Notes: a model not told the origin generated them from the letters alone. A stretch of 64,000 bases of DNA from Caballeronia humi (GCF_001544475.1 NZ_FCNW02000035.1:1-64000), one strand, 5' to 3'. Positions 32,734-41,946 are shown, numbered from the stretch's first letter. A program made the numbers and translations.

Positions 32734-33000
32734 ATGCATCTGCTCGTCTGGAACCTGCCGCGCCGCTGCGCCGCGTCCGAGGTCCGGCGTTTTCTGGAAA
32801 CCGAACTGGGCGGATACGTAGCGGAAATCACGGTCTACGGCGCGGGCACCTCCGACGCGTACGCGCAAGCCAGGCTGACCACCGACGTGCCGTACATCGG
32901 CGAGGCGATTGCGCAGCGCCTGTGCCATCAGCGTCTGCGGGACGTGCCGCTGAAGGCGCGGGCGTCCGTCGCGGGGGATGCATCGACGCGATTGCATTGA
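32734..33000 (+). CDS. RRM-like RNA-binding protein
   Basis: An 88-aa protein (91 aa if the GTG at 32725, which overlaps the previous stop by 4 nt, is used). 'MHLLVWNLPRRCAASEVRRFLETELGGYVAEITVYGAG' matches the RNP2 strand and first helix of an RNA recognition motif; the RNP1-equivalent strand is 'DAYAQARLTTD'. RRM proteins are short and single-domain in bacteria and are usually not well characterised. Translational coupling with the tiny membrane protein suggests a joint role. Confidence 0.55.
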   Translation: MHLLVWNLPRRCAASEVRRFLETELGGYVAEITVYGAGTSDAYAQARLTTDVPYIGEAIAQRLCHQRLRDVPLKARASVAGDASTRLH

Positions 33001-33022
33001 AGCGCGAAAAAACACCACGCCA

Positions 33023-33904
33023 CTATCCCGCGCGCGCCAGCATCACCCCAATCAGCGCGACGACGAACCCCGCTACCTGCACCGCACCCAACGTCTCCCC
33101 GAACGCAAGATAACTTTCAACCGCAGCCAGCGGTGGGGCGAGAAACAGCAGCGCCGTCGCGCGCGATGCGTCGCCGCGCCGGACCATCCAGACGAGGAGC
33201 GTCGTCGCAACGCCCGACAGCATCACGATCCCCCACGCGAGCGAAAGCCACGTCACCGCCGACGCCACGAAGCGGTGCTCGCCGAGCGCCCACGCAAGCA
33301 CGCCCGCGACGAGCGCCGCGCCGATGTTCTGCAGCGCGCTCGCGCTGCGGATGTCGGCGCTGGCGAGCGACGTCTTCTGATACAGCGTGCCCGCCGTGAT
33401 CGCGACGACCGACAGCACCGCCACCGTCACGACGAACCACTGCGGCACGCCGCCCGTCGCGTGCACCGCCTGCGAGCCACCGGAAGCGATCTTCGGCGAA
33501 AGTACGAGCGCGACGCCCGCGAGTCCGAGCGCGAGACCGGCCCACGCGCGCCTCGACAGGCGCTCGCCGAAGAGCCGCGCCGCGATCGCCGCGGTCAGGA
33601 GCGGCTGCAGCGCGCCGAGCAGGGCCATCACGCCCGCGCCGACCCCCTGCGCGACAGCCCAGTATCCCGCGCCGAGATAGACGCCCTGCAACAGTGCGCC
33701 GGCGAAGAGATGCCGCACGGCGTCCCGTCCGCGCGGCCAGCGCACGCGCGCGATCCGCGCAATCGCGACGAACAGCAGCGCCGTGCCGCAAAAGCGTGCG
33801 AGCAAATAGAGATTGGGATCGACGTAAGGCGTGATCGCCCGGGCGACGATGAAGCCCGTCGACCACAGGAAGACGAAGACGGCGGCGACGAGGAACGTAA
33901 GCAT
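33023..33904 (-). CDS. EamA/DMT family transporter
   Basis: A 293-aa inner-membrane protein with about ten TM helices in two EamA repeats. The first begins 'FLVAAVFVFLWSTGFIVAR', the second 'VPQWFVVTVAVLSVVAITAGTLYQK', and the C-terminal helix ends 'VAGFVVALIGVMLARAG'. DMT family members export amino acids and other metabolites. The start at 33904 places the family's first helix at the N-terminus; the extra upstream residues of the longer frame are dropped. The substrate is unknown. Confidence 0.88.
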   Translation of the reverse strand: MLTFLVAAVFVFLWSTGFIVARAITPYVDPNLYLLARFCGTALLFVAIARIARVRWPRGRDAVRHLFAGALLQGVYLGAGYWAVAQGVGAGVMALLGALQPLLTAAIAARLFGERLSRRAWAGLALGLAGVALVLSPKIASGGSQAVHATGGVPQWFVVTVAVLSVVAITAGTLYQKTSLASADIRSASALQNIGAALVAGVLAWALGEHRFVASAVTWLSLAWGIVMLSGVATTLLVWMVRRGDASRATALLFLAPPLAAVESYLAFGETLGAVQVAGFVVALIGVMLARAG

Positions 33905-33980
33905 GACGGCGAGGCATTCGGGGAAAGCCGAAGTATCGGCGGAGCAGGCTGCGCCGTCTTGTTTAGTGCTGCAACGACGT

Positions 33981-34166
33981 CTATTCGATCGAAAAAGTAT
34001 CGAGCGGCTGGTTCGCGCGGGCATCGCCCGCGAAGCGCGCGGCGAGTTGCTCGTAAAGGCGACGGGCTTCGTCGAGCGTGAGATCGATCCAGTACGGGTC
34101 GCCGGCGGCGTCGTTCAGGCGCTCGGGCGGGAACTGGATCTCGATGACGATTCCCTTTTTGTACAT
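33981..34166 (-). CDS. Small hypothetical protein (61 aa)
   Basis: MYKKGIVIEIQFPPERLNDA followed by 'GDPYWIDLTLDEARRLYEQLAARFAG'. Looks like a compact alpha/beta protein, soluble and without cysteines. AAGGG lies upstream of the ATG at 34166. It is upstream of the EamA gene on the same strand (76 bp). No family recognised. Confidence 0.55.
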   Translation of the reverse strand: MYKKGIVIEIQFPPERLNDAAGDPYWIDLTLDEARRLYEQLAARFAGDARANQPLDTFSIE

Positions 34167-34279
34167 GGCGGGGCCCTTCAGGAAAACTCCGAGTTTAGCA
34201 ACCGACCGACCCGCGATTACGCACCCGCAGGAAAGACAGCATCAAGCGCGGACGGGTTGACGCATCGCCCGCGTGCGTC

Positions 34280-35254
34280 TCAAAAACTCAACGCGAGCCC
34301 GAGCGATGCGCCCGAAATGTTCTGCCCGAACGCATAGCGCCCGACCAGCCGCACGCGCGAGAACATCTTCGTGACGGCGCTGGTATCGAGTTCGAGCCCG
34401 GCGCCGAGCGATGTCAGGTGATTAAAGCCGAGCACGCCGGCCTGGCTGCCGAGATAGGTCGAATGCGACAGTTCGAGCACGTAGCGCAACGGCTTGTGCA
34501 GCACGATGGCACCGGTCGGCGCGCGCCAGCGGGCGTAAAGATTGACGGTCTGCGCGTCCGAACTGCCGCTCGCCGCCGCCGATCCCGCGAAGCTCTGCAA
34601 ATGGATATAGCTGTAACGCCACTCGACGTCGATTTCATAGGCTTCGCGCACGAGTTCGTAGTCCAGCATCACGGCTCCGCCCAGTCCGTACACGCTCAAC
34701 GAACCGTTCGTCAGGAAGTCGATGTCCTGATCCACATGTTGATTGATGTAGAACTGCGCGGCCTGCGCGTCGCTCACCGCCTCGCCGAGCGAGATATTGA
34801 AGATCGGCCGGAAGACGAGGGTCTTGTCGGCGTTCAGCGGAAAGTCCCAGCCGATGCCGCCCGTCGCCGATACATTGGTCCAGCGCGTCGGCAGCTTGCG
34901 GCGCTCTTCTCCGTCGCTGACGACGAAGGTCGGGTCGTAGCGGCTGCCGCCGATCGCGCCTTCCAGATAGAGCGGAAAGCGCTTGCTGAGGGTGAAGCCG
35001 CCGCCGACTTGCGTGAGCGCAAGGGAAGGGCTGTCGGTCGTGCCGTCGCGGATGCTGAGCGAACTCGCCGAGAGATCCGGGACCGCCGAGTAGCCCATCA
35101 ACGCGAGGACGGTATCGGCGCGCTTCTGAAGGTTGCCGCCGACGACGTGAAACTGCGGCCGCGTGGCCTCTTGAGCGCGCGCCGCGGAGACGAGGCACAA
35201 GCCGGTAAGGACGCCTGCGAGCAGCGCATGCAGACGGTATTGTTTAGTAGACAC
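34280..35254 (-). CDS. Outer-membrane beta-barrel protein
   Basis: A 324-aa exported protein. Signal peptide cleaved near ARAQ (residue 28). The rest shows alternating hydrophobic residues of transmembrane beta strands and ends in an aromatic residue ('ISGASLGLALSF'), which is the usual outer-membrane sorting signal. Segments such as 'LALTQVGGGFTLSKRFPLYLEGAIGG' and 'LGAGLELDTSAVTKMFSRVRLVGRYAFG' suggest a 10-12 strand barrel related to autotransporter-type or OmpA-like barrels. Function is unknown. Confidence 0.7.
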   Translation of the reverse strand: MSTKQYRLHALLAGVLTGLCLVSAARAQEATRPQFHVVGGNLQKRADTVLALMGYSAVPDLSASSLSIRDGTTDSPSLALTQVGGGFTLSKRFPLYLEGAIGGSRYDPTFVVSDGEERRKLPTRWTNVSATGGIGWDFPLNADKTLVFRPIFNISLGEAVSDAQAAQFYINQHVDQDIDFLTNGSLSVYGLGGAVMLDYELVREAYEIDVEWRYSYIHLQSFAGSAAASGSSDAQTVNLYARWRAPTGAIVLHKPLRYVLELSHSTYLGSQAGVLGFNHLTSLGAGLELDTSAVTKMFSRVRLVGRYAFGQNISGASLGLALSF

Positions 35255-35538
35255 GGGGCCCGTCGATGTGAACGTGAGGATCGCGAATCATAGCGATCAC
35301 CGTTCGGCGCTTTGTGGCTAATTGTTGCAGCAGCGTGTCGGGCGGTCGCGCGACATGCGAAAAATTCATCGATTCGCCGCGCATACCAAAAAAAATAAAA
35401 CTAGCGTAACCTGCACCTTCGTCCTCGCGACGACCGGCTGGCGCGGCTCGCCGCCTTACATTCGTGCATGCGGACGAATGGCGGCACGCGGACTGCCTCG
35501 TTGCAGAGTTGCACAAGTTGTAAAAACCGGAGGCTTCG

Positions 35539-37992
35539 ATGACATCCGTCGACCTGGAATTCGACCAGCTCAACAGCACTGTCGATGCGCTACGGCGCTC
35601 CATCTCGAACCGCCTGATGTACGGCGTCGGCAAGGATGCCGTGACTGCGCAGCCGCGCGACTGGCTGCACGCGGTCGAGCTCGCGGTGCGCGACCGGCTC
35701 GTCGCGCGCTGGATGCGCACCACGCGCCAGCAGTATGAGCAGGATGTGAAACGCGTCTATTACCTGTCGATGGAGTTTCTGATCGGCAGAACTTTCACGA
35801 ACGCGCTCCTCGCCCTCGGCATCCACGAAGAGGTGCGCGACGCGCTCTCGGGCCTGGGCGTCGACATCAACACGCTAGAGGATCTCGAACCCGATGCAGC
35901 GCTTGGCAACGGCGGCCTGGGCCGTTTGGCTGCTTGCTTCCTCGATTCGATGGCGACCGTCGGCATTCCGGGCTTCGGCTACGGTATTCGCTACGAGTAC
36001 GGCATGTTCCGGCAGACGATCGTCGACGGGAATCAGGTCGAAACGCCCGATTACTGGCTGCGTGCCGGCAATCCGTGGGAGTTTCCACGGCCGGAAGTGG
36101 TCTATATGGTGCATTTTGGCGGCCGCACCGTGCAGCACGACGACCGCACCGAGTGGATCGAGACCGAGCACGTCAACGCGATGGCTTACGACACCGTGAT
36201 TCCCGGCTACTCGACCACGGCGACCAACACGCTGCGCCTGTGGTCCGCGCGCGCCACCGACGAATTCGACCTTTCCGCGTTCAACCAGGGCGATTACCGG
36301 CGCTCGGTGGAGGCGAAGAACACGTCGGAGCACGTGTCGCGCCTGCTCTATCCCGATGACTCGACGCAAGCCGGCCGCGAACTGCGCCTGCGCCAGGAAT
36401 ATTTCTTCGTCTCCGCGACGATGCAGGATCTGATCCGCCGCTATCAGCGCACGCATTCGCATTTCGGGCGGCTGGCGGAGAAGGTGGCGGTGCATCTGAA
36501 CGACACGCACCCGGTGCTCGCGATTCCCGAACTGATGCGGCTCCTGGTCGATACCCACCACGTGCCGTGGGACAAGGCGTGGAAGCTCGTGCAGCAGATG
36601 TTTTCGTACACGAATCACACGCTGATGCCCGAGGCGCTCGAAACGTGGGACGTCGAGATGCTCTCGCGCTTGCTGCCGCGCCATCTCGAAATCATCTTCG
36701 ACATCAACTCGCAGTTCCTCAAGCAGGTGACCGAGAAGTTTGGCCGCGACGTCGATTTGATCCGCCGCATCTCGCTCGTCGACGAATACGGTCAGCGGCG
36801 CGTGCGCATGGCGCATCTGGCGATCGTCGCGAGTCATAAGGTCAATGGTGTCTCGAAACTGCATTCGCAGTTGATGACGCAGAACATTTTTTCCGATTTC
36901 GCGCGCATGTATCCCGAGCGCTTCACGAATGTGACGAACGGCATCACGCCGCGGCGCTGGCTCGCGCAGGCGAGTCCGTCGCTGTCGTCGCTGATCGATG
37001 CGCGGCTCGGGCCGGCCTGGCGCAGCGATCTGTTCGAGCTCGCGCGGCTGCGCGAATGGCGCGACGATCCCGAGTTCCGCAAGCATTTTCACGACGCGAA
37101 GCTCGCGAACAAACTGCGGCTCGTCGAGCGGGCGAAGCGCGAGACCGGCGCGATCATCGATCCGAATGCGCTGTTCGACCTGCAGGTCAAGCGCATTCAC
37201 GAGTACAAGCGGCAATTGCTGAATATCCTCCACGTGATCGTGCGCTACAACCGCATCCGCGAGGAGCCGGAGCGGGACTGGACGCCGCGCGTCGTGATGT
37301 TCGCGGGCAAAGCGGCGTCGGCGTACAAGATGGCGAAGAACATCATCAAGCTGATCAACGACGTCGCGAAAAAGATCAACGACGATCCGCTCGTGGGCGA
37401 CCGGCTGAAGGTGGGTTTCATTCCGAATTACGGCGTGAGCGTCGCCGAGCTGATCATTCCGGCCGCCGACCTGTCGCAGCAGATTTCGATGGCGGGCACG
37501 GAGGCATCGGGCACGGGCAACATGAAGCTCGCGCTGAACGGGGCGCTGACGATCGGCACGCTGGACGGTGCGAACATCGAGATCTGCGATGCAGTCGGGC
37601 GCGAGAACATGTTCGTGTTCGGACACTCGACGGATGAGATTGAATCGTTGCGGGCGGCGGGGTATCGGCCGAGGCAGATTTACGAGCAGAATCCGGAGCT
37701 TAAAACCGCGCTCGATCAGATTCGTCTGGGGCACTTCTCACCGGACGAGCCGCATCGCTTTTATGACATCTTCCATACGCTCGTGGATTGGGGCGATCAC
37801 TATATGGTGCTCGCCGATTTCGAGAGCTTTGATCAGGCGCAGGCCGAAGTCGACCGGAAATTTCTCGACAAGGATGCGTGGACGAGAAGCGCGATCGAGA
37901 ATGTCGCGGGGATGGGGATTTTTTCGTCGGATCGGACGATCGCGGAGTATGCGAAGGAAATCTGGCACGTCGAACCGCTCAACTTGGGGTGA
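35539..37992 (+). CDS. glgP: Glycogen/starch/alpha-glucan phosphorylase
   Basis: An 817-aa GT35 enzyme that releases glucose-1-phosphate from alpha-1,4-glucans. '[26 protein letters not shown]', '[13 protein letters not shown]' and '[19 protein letters not shown]' are conserved blocks. The PLP lysine lies in [19 protein letters not shown]. Length matches the bacterial GlgP/MalP group. A strong GGAGG precedes the ATG at 35539. It is not part of a glg biosynthetic cluster here; the 284-bp upstream region shows no gene and should carry its promoter. Confidence 0.95.
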   Translation: MTSVDLEFDQLNSTVDALRRSISNRLMYGVGKDAVTAQPRDWLHAVELAVRDRLVARWMRTTRQQYEQDVKRVYYLSMEFLIGRTFTNALLALGIHEEVRDALSGLGVDINTLEDLEPDAALGNGGLGRLAACFLDSMATVGIPGFGYGIRYEYGMFRQTIVDGNQVETPDYWLRAGNPWEFPRPEVVYMVHFGGRTVQHDDRTEWIETEHVNAMAYDTVIPGYSTTATNTLRLWSARATDEFDLSAFNQGDYRRSVEAKNTSEHVSRLLYPDDSTQAGRELRLRQEYFFVSATMQDLIRRYQRTHSHFGRLAEKVAVHLNDTHPVLAIPELMRLLVDTHHVPWDKAWKLVQQMFSYTNHTLMPEALETWDVEMLSRLLPRHLEIIFDINSQFLKQVTEKFGRDVDLIRRISLVDEYGQRRVRMAHLAIVASHKVNGVSKLHSQLMTQNIFSDFARMYPERFTNVTNGITPRRWLAQASPSLSSLIDARLGPAWRSDLFELARLREWRDDPEFRKHFHDAKLANKLRLVERAKRETGAIIDPNALFDLQVKRIHEYKRQLLNILHVIVRYNRIREEPERDWTPRVVMFAGKAASAYKMAKNIIKLINDVAKKINDDPLVGDRLKVGFIPNYGVSVAELIIPAADLSQQISMAGTEASGTGNMKLALNGALTIGTLDGANIEICDAVGRENMFVFGHSTDEIESLRAAGYRPRQIYEQNPELKTALDQIRLGHFSPDEPHRFYDIFHTLVDWGDHYMVLADFESFDQAQAEVDRKFLDKDAWTRSAIENVAGMGIFSSDRTIAEYAKEIWHVEPLNLG

Positions 37993-38022
37993 GCGGAGTG
38001 TTTTGCGGCGTTTCGGCCTATG

Positions 38023-38430
38023 TCAGGCGGCCGGCGCTGACGTGTTGCGCGCGTGTTTTTCGATCGCCTCGTGCACCAGCCTGGCGAGGCGGTCGGCGAA
38101 TTCCCGGTCCGTGGTGATGATCACTTCGCGCTCGCCGTCGGGCGTCGTCACAAGCAGTTGAAAGATGACGTCCTGCGTGATCCACGAGAGATAGCCGACC
38201 ACCGCAATCATCACGCCGAGCACGAGCGCCGCCCCCGAACCGATAAATATGCCGGCGACAACCGTCGCCAGGCCAACCACGGCCATGATGATCGGCAGCG
38301 GCTTCTTGCGGTCGATCCGCACGACGCGCGCCGAGCGCAAATCACGCAGCGGAAACATCTGACCAGCAGCGCTCAGGCCCACGCGCGACAGCGTGACGCC
38401 GCGTTCGTTGAATGGAGGTTCCGTTTGCAT
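38023..38430 (-). CDS. DUF6232 family membrane protein
   Basis: A 135-aa protein with 'FNERGVTLSRVGLSAAGQMFPLRDLRSARVVRIDRKKPLP' at the N-terminus. Two adjacent TM helices follow (about 47-88, 'IIMAVVGLATVVAGIFIGSGAALVLGVMIAVVGYLSW'), then 'FQLLVTTPDGEREVIITTDREFADRLARLVHEAIEK'. This is the standard DUF6232 layout (an N-terminal PH-like strand region, double TM, C-terminal strand-helix). Function unknown. Convergent with glgP. Confidence 0.78.
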   Translation of the reverse strand: MQTEPPFNERGVTLSRVGLSAAGQMFPLRDLRSARVVRIDRKKPLPIIMAVVGLATVVAGIFIGSGAALVLGVMIAVVGYLSWITQDVIFQLLVTTPDGEREVIITTDREFADRLARLVHEAIEKHARNTSAPAA

Positions 38431-38630
38431 TGGGTCCCGAAGGTAGCGTCCGAATCAAGCGCGCAGGTTACCAGAGTTGAGTGGCTTTACGCACCGCGAG
38501 AAGCGCTGTTCGGCGACGCGTTGCCCGAAGCTGGGCGCTAAACCGCACGTTCGCTAAAAATTTCCCCGCGATGTGTCGATTTTGCCGCTCGTCAAACGAC
38601 GTTCCAGTGAGCCCACTTCTGGAGACGTCG

Positions 38631-38999
38631 ATGAGATATCTCTGCCTGATCTATCTCGATGAACGCAAGCTCGACGCGTTTTCGTCGTCCGAATTCGACG
38701 CGCTCGTCAAAGAATCCCTCGACAACGACGAGCGCATGCGCGAAAGCGGCCATTACGTGACGTCGAACGCATTGCAATCGACGTAGGCGGCGACTTTGCT
38801 GCGCATGCAGGACGGGCATGTTTCAGTGACGGACGGGCCCTTTGCCGAGACCAAGGAGCAGCTTGGCGGGTTTATCCTGATCGAGGCGCAGGATCTGAAC
38901 GACGCGATTCGCGTGGCATCGCGAATCCCGCCGGGGCGGCTTGGCGGCATCGAACTGAGGCCCGTCCGGGACCTGAGCGCGTGGGGCGCCATCGATTGA
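38631..38999 (+). pseudogene. YCII-domain protein gene interrupted by an in-frame amber codon
   Basis: Starts MRYLCLIYLDERKLDAF with GGAG 8 nt upstream. The frame carries the full YciI-like/DGPF signature but is broken by TAG at 38784-38786. Before it is 'ESGHYVTSNALQST'; after it 'AATLLRMQDGHVSVTDGPFAETKEQLGGFILIEAQDLNDAI' continues in the same frame to TGA at 38997. Normal homologues run through this point without a gap, so a single base substitution explains it. Together the frame is 122 sense codons plus the amber. It may be a pseudogene, a sequencing error or, less likely, read through. Confidence 0.8.
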
Positions 39000-39024
39000 C
39001 TACGAAAATCAAAGGAGCGAGACG

Positions 39025-39417
39025 ATGCAACCTGACTTTCTCAAGATGAGCCGCGCGTTCAGCGGCTATTCCGCGAACGATATTCCGAAGGCGAAGTCAT
39101 TCTATGGCGAGACACTTGGCCTCGACGTGTCCGAGTCCAACGGAATGCTGACGCTGCATCTCGCGGGTGGCAGGGACGTGTTGATCTACCCGAAGCCGAA
39201 TCACACGGCCGCCATGTTCACGGTGCTCAACTTCCCGGTGGAAAACGTCGACGACGCCGTCGATGCGCTTTCGCAGCGAGGCGTGCGCTTCGAGCACTAC
39301 GACGAGCCCAATCTGAAGACCGATGCGAAGGGCATCTGCCGGGCGAGCGGTGGCCCAGTGATCGCATGGTTCAAGGACCCGGCAGGGAACGTGATCTCAG
39401 TGCTGGAGGCTGGCTGA
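39025..39417 (+). CDS. VOC (glyoxalase/bleomycin-resistance) family protein
   Basis: A 130-aa VOC-fold protein: '[46 protein letters not shown]' is the first beta-alpha-beta-beta-beta module and '[30 protein letters not shown]', '[16 protein letters not shown]' the second. AAAGGAG precedes the ATG. It sits 25 bp behind the broken YCII gene, and YCII/VOC gene pairs are common. Substrate unknown. Confidence 0.85.
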   Translation: MQPDFLKMSRAFSGYSANDIPKAKSFYGETLGLDVSESNGMLTLHLAGGRDVLIYPKPNHTAAMFTVLNFPVENVDDAVDALSQRGVRFEHYDEPNLKTDAKGICRASGGPVIAWFKDPAGNVISVLEAG

Positions 39418-39468
39418 ACCGCGCAGCGGACGGTGGGGATGTCGCCGCCCGCGGCTGGGGCGCACGCG

Positions 39469-40062
39469 CTACAGGCCGACTCGTTTGAGAAACACCGGAA
39501 GCAACTGCGCGATGAATACAGCGGACATCACCCACACAATGATGGCATTCTTGGCGTCCGAGACGTCGGTTTTCGTTGCGTAGTTCGACTTGATGACAGC
39601 GACGTCGGTCTTCACGATAATCATGTCCGACTGCAAGACGGCTACGTCGGTTTTCAAGACGGCCACATCGCTCTTGAGTGTGTTGACGTCGGTCTTCAGG
39701 ACGGACACATCCGTCTTCAGTTCAGCGACATCTGTCTTCAACACAGCAACGTCTGTTTTGAGTACACCGACATCGGTTTTCAAGACAGCCACATCTGTCT
39801 TGAGCACGGAGACGTCAGTTTTCAGAACCGCGACGTCGGACTTCAGTACAGAGACATCGGTCTTCAAGATCGAGACGTCCGTTTTCAGTACAGTGACATC
39901 GGCTTTCACAACAGAGACGTCTGTCTTGAGAACGTTCGTATCTGTCGTCAGCGCAGAGCCGTCGGTCTTCAAGACTCCGATGTCATTCTTCATCACGGCA
40001 ATATCGCTCTTTACCGACGGCAAGGCTCGTTCAAGACTCGATGCTCGCTTTGCGCGTTGCAT
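39469..40062 (-). CDS. Tandem-heptad coiled-coil protein with C-terminal membrane anchor
   Basis: A 197-aa protein, start at 40062 (MQRAKRASSLERALPSVKSD) with AGGAG about 10 nt upstream. After a basic N-terminus it has about 20 consecutive seven-residue repeats of consensus V-A/S-V-L-K-T-D (DNA 39583-40002, 21-bp units), from 'IAVMKND' to 'VAVIKSN'. It ends in a hydrophobic helix ('AIIVWVMSAVFIAQLLPVFL') before KRVGL. The regular hydrophobic a/d pattern predicts a long parallel coiled coil about 140 residues long, held to the membrane by the C-terminal helix. The repeats also keep the opposite strand open. No family recognised with certainty. Confidence 0.78.
   Translation of the reverse strand: MQRAKRASSLERALPSVKSDIAVMKNDIGVLKTDGSALTTDTNVLKTDVSVVKADVTVLKTDVSILKTDVSVLKSDVAVLKTDVSVLKTDVAVLKTDVGVLKTDVAVLKTDVAELKTDVSVLKTDVNTLKSDVAVLKTDVAVLQSDMIIVKTDVAVIKSNYATKTDVSDAKNAIIVWVMSAVFIAQLLPVFLKRVGL
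39583..40002 (-). repeat. Tandem 21-bp repeat array encoding the heptads
   Basis: About 20 imperfect 21-bp units inside the coiled-coil gene, encoding variants of VAVLKTD. Third positions vary between units, so the repeats are old or under protein-level selection; unit number may change by slippage or recombination. Confidence 0.85.
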
Positions 40063-40386
40063 GTTCGGTGGCTCCTTTCCTGTTCCGTTCGTTGAAGGGC
40101 CGCCTGCGTGAGGGTAAATCCTTTGGAGCGTTCCCATATCCAGCCTCGATCCTATCTCGATCCACTATCGCAAAAAAGTCGAAAAAACTCATAGCCCCCG
40201 CGATCGAGTCAGTTCAAACATGAATGTAGTCATCCTGACGTTTGTAAAGACCCGAAGCGCAGCACAACGGCGTCAGTGTATGAGGAATGACGAGTCGAAA
40301 ACCGTCGTTGGCCATTCGGCGGAGGTCCGTTCATAGCACCGCTCATACCCGTAATTACCCTTACACAGAACAATGTTAAAACTTGC
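40063..40386. other. Gene-free, AT-richer intergenic region
   Basis: No convincing gene. It is richer in A+T than its surroundings, holds the divergent promoters of the coiled-coil gene (minus) and the ArsR gene (plus), and shows no hairpin terminator. The Met at 40373 opens a frame into ArsR but falls just before the operator-like palindrome. Confidence 0.5.
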
Positions 40387-40406
40387 ATATCGGATTTATT
40401 CGATAT
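40387..40406. promoter_or_regulatory. Candidate ArsR operator ATATCG-N8-CGATAT
   Basis: A perfect 6-bp inverted repeat with an 8-bp spacer, 45-64 bp upstream of the preferred ArsR start (40451). Palindromic AT-rich sites in the promoter are usual for autoregulated ArsR/SmtB repressors. The role is inferred. Confidence 0.45.
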
Positions 40407-40450
40407 ATAGTTCGTTCCAAGACGATTCAGAAGACCCTGTCAGCACCCAA

Positions 40451-40747
40451 ATGGACATCGACGCAATTCACAAGGCCCTCGCCAATCCGGTCCGCCGCGA
40501 GATTCTCGCGTGGCTGAAGGATCCGGAGGTGCATTTCAGCCAGCAGCACATGCCGCTGGCGAATGGCGTCTGCGCGGGTCAGATCGACGAGCGCTGTGCG
40601 ATGTCCCAGTCCACCGTTTCGGCACATCTCGCCACGCTGCACAAGGCGGGCCTTGTCACGTCGAAGCGGATCGGCCAGTGGGTCTTTTTCAAGCGCGACG
40701 AGGCCGTGATCCAGGCGTTCCTGGACCACATCAACCAGGGCCTCTAG
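40451..40747 (+). CDS. ArsR/SmtB-family transcriptional regulator
   Basis: A 98-aa winged helix protein: 'MDIDAIHKALANPVRREILAWLKDPEVHFSQQH', then a recognition helix in 'RCAMSQSTVSAHLATLHKAGLVTSKRIGQWVFFKRDE'. No CxC metal-binding motif of classical ArsR is present in the recognition helix; single Cys residues (VCAGQIDERCAM) lie just before it and could act as a thiol or electrophile sensor. I start at 40451; a longer frame from 40373 would run through the operator. It is followed by an alkene reductase, and regulators of this type (NemR-like logic) often control Old Yellow Enzymes. Confidence 0.82.
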   Translation: MDIDAIHKALANPVRREILAWLKDPEVHFSQQHMPLANGVCAGQIDERCAMSQSTVSAHLATLHKAGLVTSKRIGQWVFFKRDEAVIQAFLDHINQGL

Positions 40748-40832
40748 ACGTCAGGCTCACGCCGATCGTTCAGGTTGCTGTAGCTTTCGAATCACTTCCA
40801 GATAGCTTGTAAATCAATTAGGATCACTAGCC

Positions 40833-41894
40833 ATGACGACTCTTTTCGACCCGCTCAAACTAGGCGCGCTTACACTTCGCAACCGCATCGTCATGGCGCC
40901 ACTCACGCGTCAGCGCGCGGGCGTCGAGCGCGTGCCGAACGCGCTGATGGCCAAGTACTACGGCGACCGTGCAGCCGCCGGCCTCATCCTCAGCGAAGCA
41001 ACGTCCGTCACGCCGCAAGGCGTCGGCTATGCCGATACCCCCGGCATCTGGTCGGACGAACAGGTCGAAGGCTGGAAGCTCGTCACGAAGGCCGTGCACG
41101 ACGCTGGCGGGACAATTTTCCTGCAACTGTGGCACGTCGGCCGCGTGTCGGACCCGGTGTTCCTGAACGGTGAACTGCCGGTCGCGCCGAGCGCCATCGC
41201 GCCGTCGGGGCACGTGAGCCTCGTGCGTCCCAAGCGCGAATTCGTGACGCCGCGCGCGCTCGAACTCGACGAAATCCCGGGCATCGTCGCGGCCTATCGA
41301 AAGGGCGCGGAAAACGCGAAGCGCGCAGGTTTCGACGGCGTCGAAGTGCACGGCGCGAACGGCTATCTACTCGACCAGTTCCTGCAGGACAGCACCAACA
41401 AGCGCACCGATATCTACGGCGGCCCGATCGAAAACCGCGCGCGCTTGCTGCTCGAAGTGACGGACGCCTGTATCGACGTGTGGGGCGCGGACCGCGTCGG
41501 CGTGCACCTCGCGCCGCGCGCCGACTCGCACACGATGGGCGACAGCGACCGCGCCGCCACCTTCGGCTACGTGGCCCGCGAACTCGGCAAGCGCAAGATC
41601 GCGTTCATCGCGGCGCGCGAGTACGTCGGCGAGGACAGCCTCGGACCGCAACTGAAGAAGGCTTTCGGCGGCGTCTATATCGCGAACGAGAAGTTCACGA
41701 AGGAAAGCGCGCAGACTGCACTCGATCGCGGCGACGCCGATGCCGTCGCCTGGGGTCAGCCGTTCATCGCGAATGCGGATCTCGTGCGCCGCTTTGAAGT
41801 CGATGCCGCGCTCAACGCGCCGGACGCGTCGACGTTCTACGCGCCGGGCGCCGAAGGCTACACCGACTATCCGATGCTTGAAACAGCGGATTGA
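40833..41894 (+). CDS. Alkene reductase of the Old Yellow Enzyme family (NemA-like)
   Basis: A 353-aa FMN enzyme (TIM barrel) that reduces activated C=C bonds and nitro compounds with NAD(P)H. 'LKLGALTLRNRIVMAPLTRQRA' is the N-terminal FMN block. The substrate-binding His/Asn pair and the proton donor Tyr are in VEVHGANGYLLDQF, and 'DIYGGPIENRARLLLEV' follows. The lid and C-terminal 'TDYPMLETAD' are typical of NemA. It follows the ArsR gene by 85 bp, so substrate-controlled regulation by that protein is likely. Confidence 0.92.
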   Translation: MTTLFDPLKLGALTLRNRIVMAPLTRQRAGVERVPNALMAKYYGDRAAAGLILSEATSVTPQGVGYADTPGIWSDEQVEGWKLVTKAVHDAGGTIFLQLWHVGRVSDPVFLNGELPVAPSAIAPSGHVSLVRPKREFVTPRALELDEIPGIVAAYRKGAENAKRAGFDGVEVHGANGYLLDQFLQDSTNKRTDIYGGPIENRARLLLEVTDACIDVWGADRVGVHLAPRADSHTMGDSDRAATFGYVARELGKRKIAFIAAREYVGEDSLGPQLKKAFGGVYIANEKFTKESAQTALDRGDADAVAWGQPFIANADLVRRFEVDAALNAPDASTFYAPGAEGYTDYPMLETAD

Positions 41895-41914
41895 GTTATC
41901 GCTTGCTTTAGACG

Positions 41915-41944
41915 CGAAAACAGCGGCTTCGGCCGCTGTTTTCG
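41915..41944. terminator. Bidirectional terminator between the alkene reductase and UvrA2
   Basis: 13-bp stem CGAAAACAGCGGC / GCCGCTGTTTTCG with TTCG tetraloop. The convergent genes end at 41894 (plus) and 41947 (minus). Confidence 0.85.
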
Positions 41945-41946
41945 GT

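Noticed and set aside
33023-34024. Longer start for the EamA transporter at 34024
   Set aside because: The additional 40 residues are Arg/Ser/Cys-rich and overlap the small 61-aa gene; the family's first helix begins at 33904.
39433-40111. Two plus-strand open frames (220 and 173 aa) with Thr-Ser-Val-Phe-type repeats opposite the coiled-coil gene
   Set aside because: They come from the 21-bp repeats being stop-free in several frames. No ribosome site, and the minus strand has the proper heptad logic and Shine-Dalgarno.
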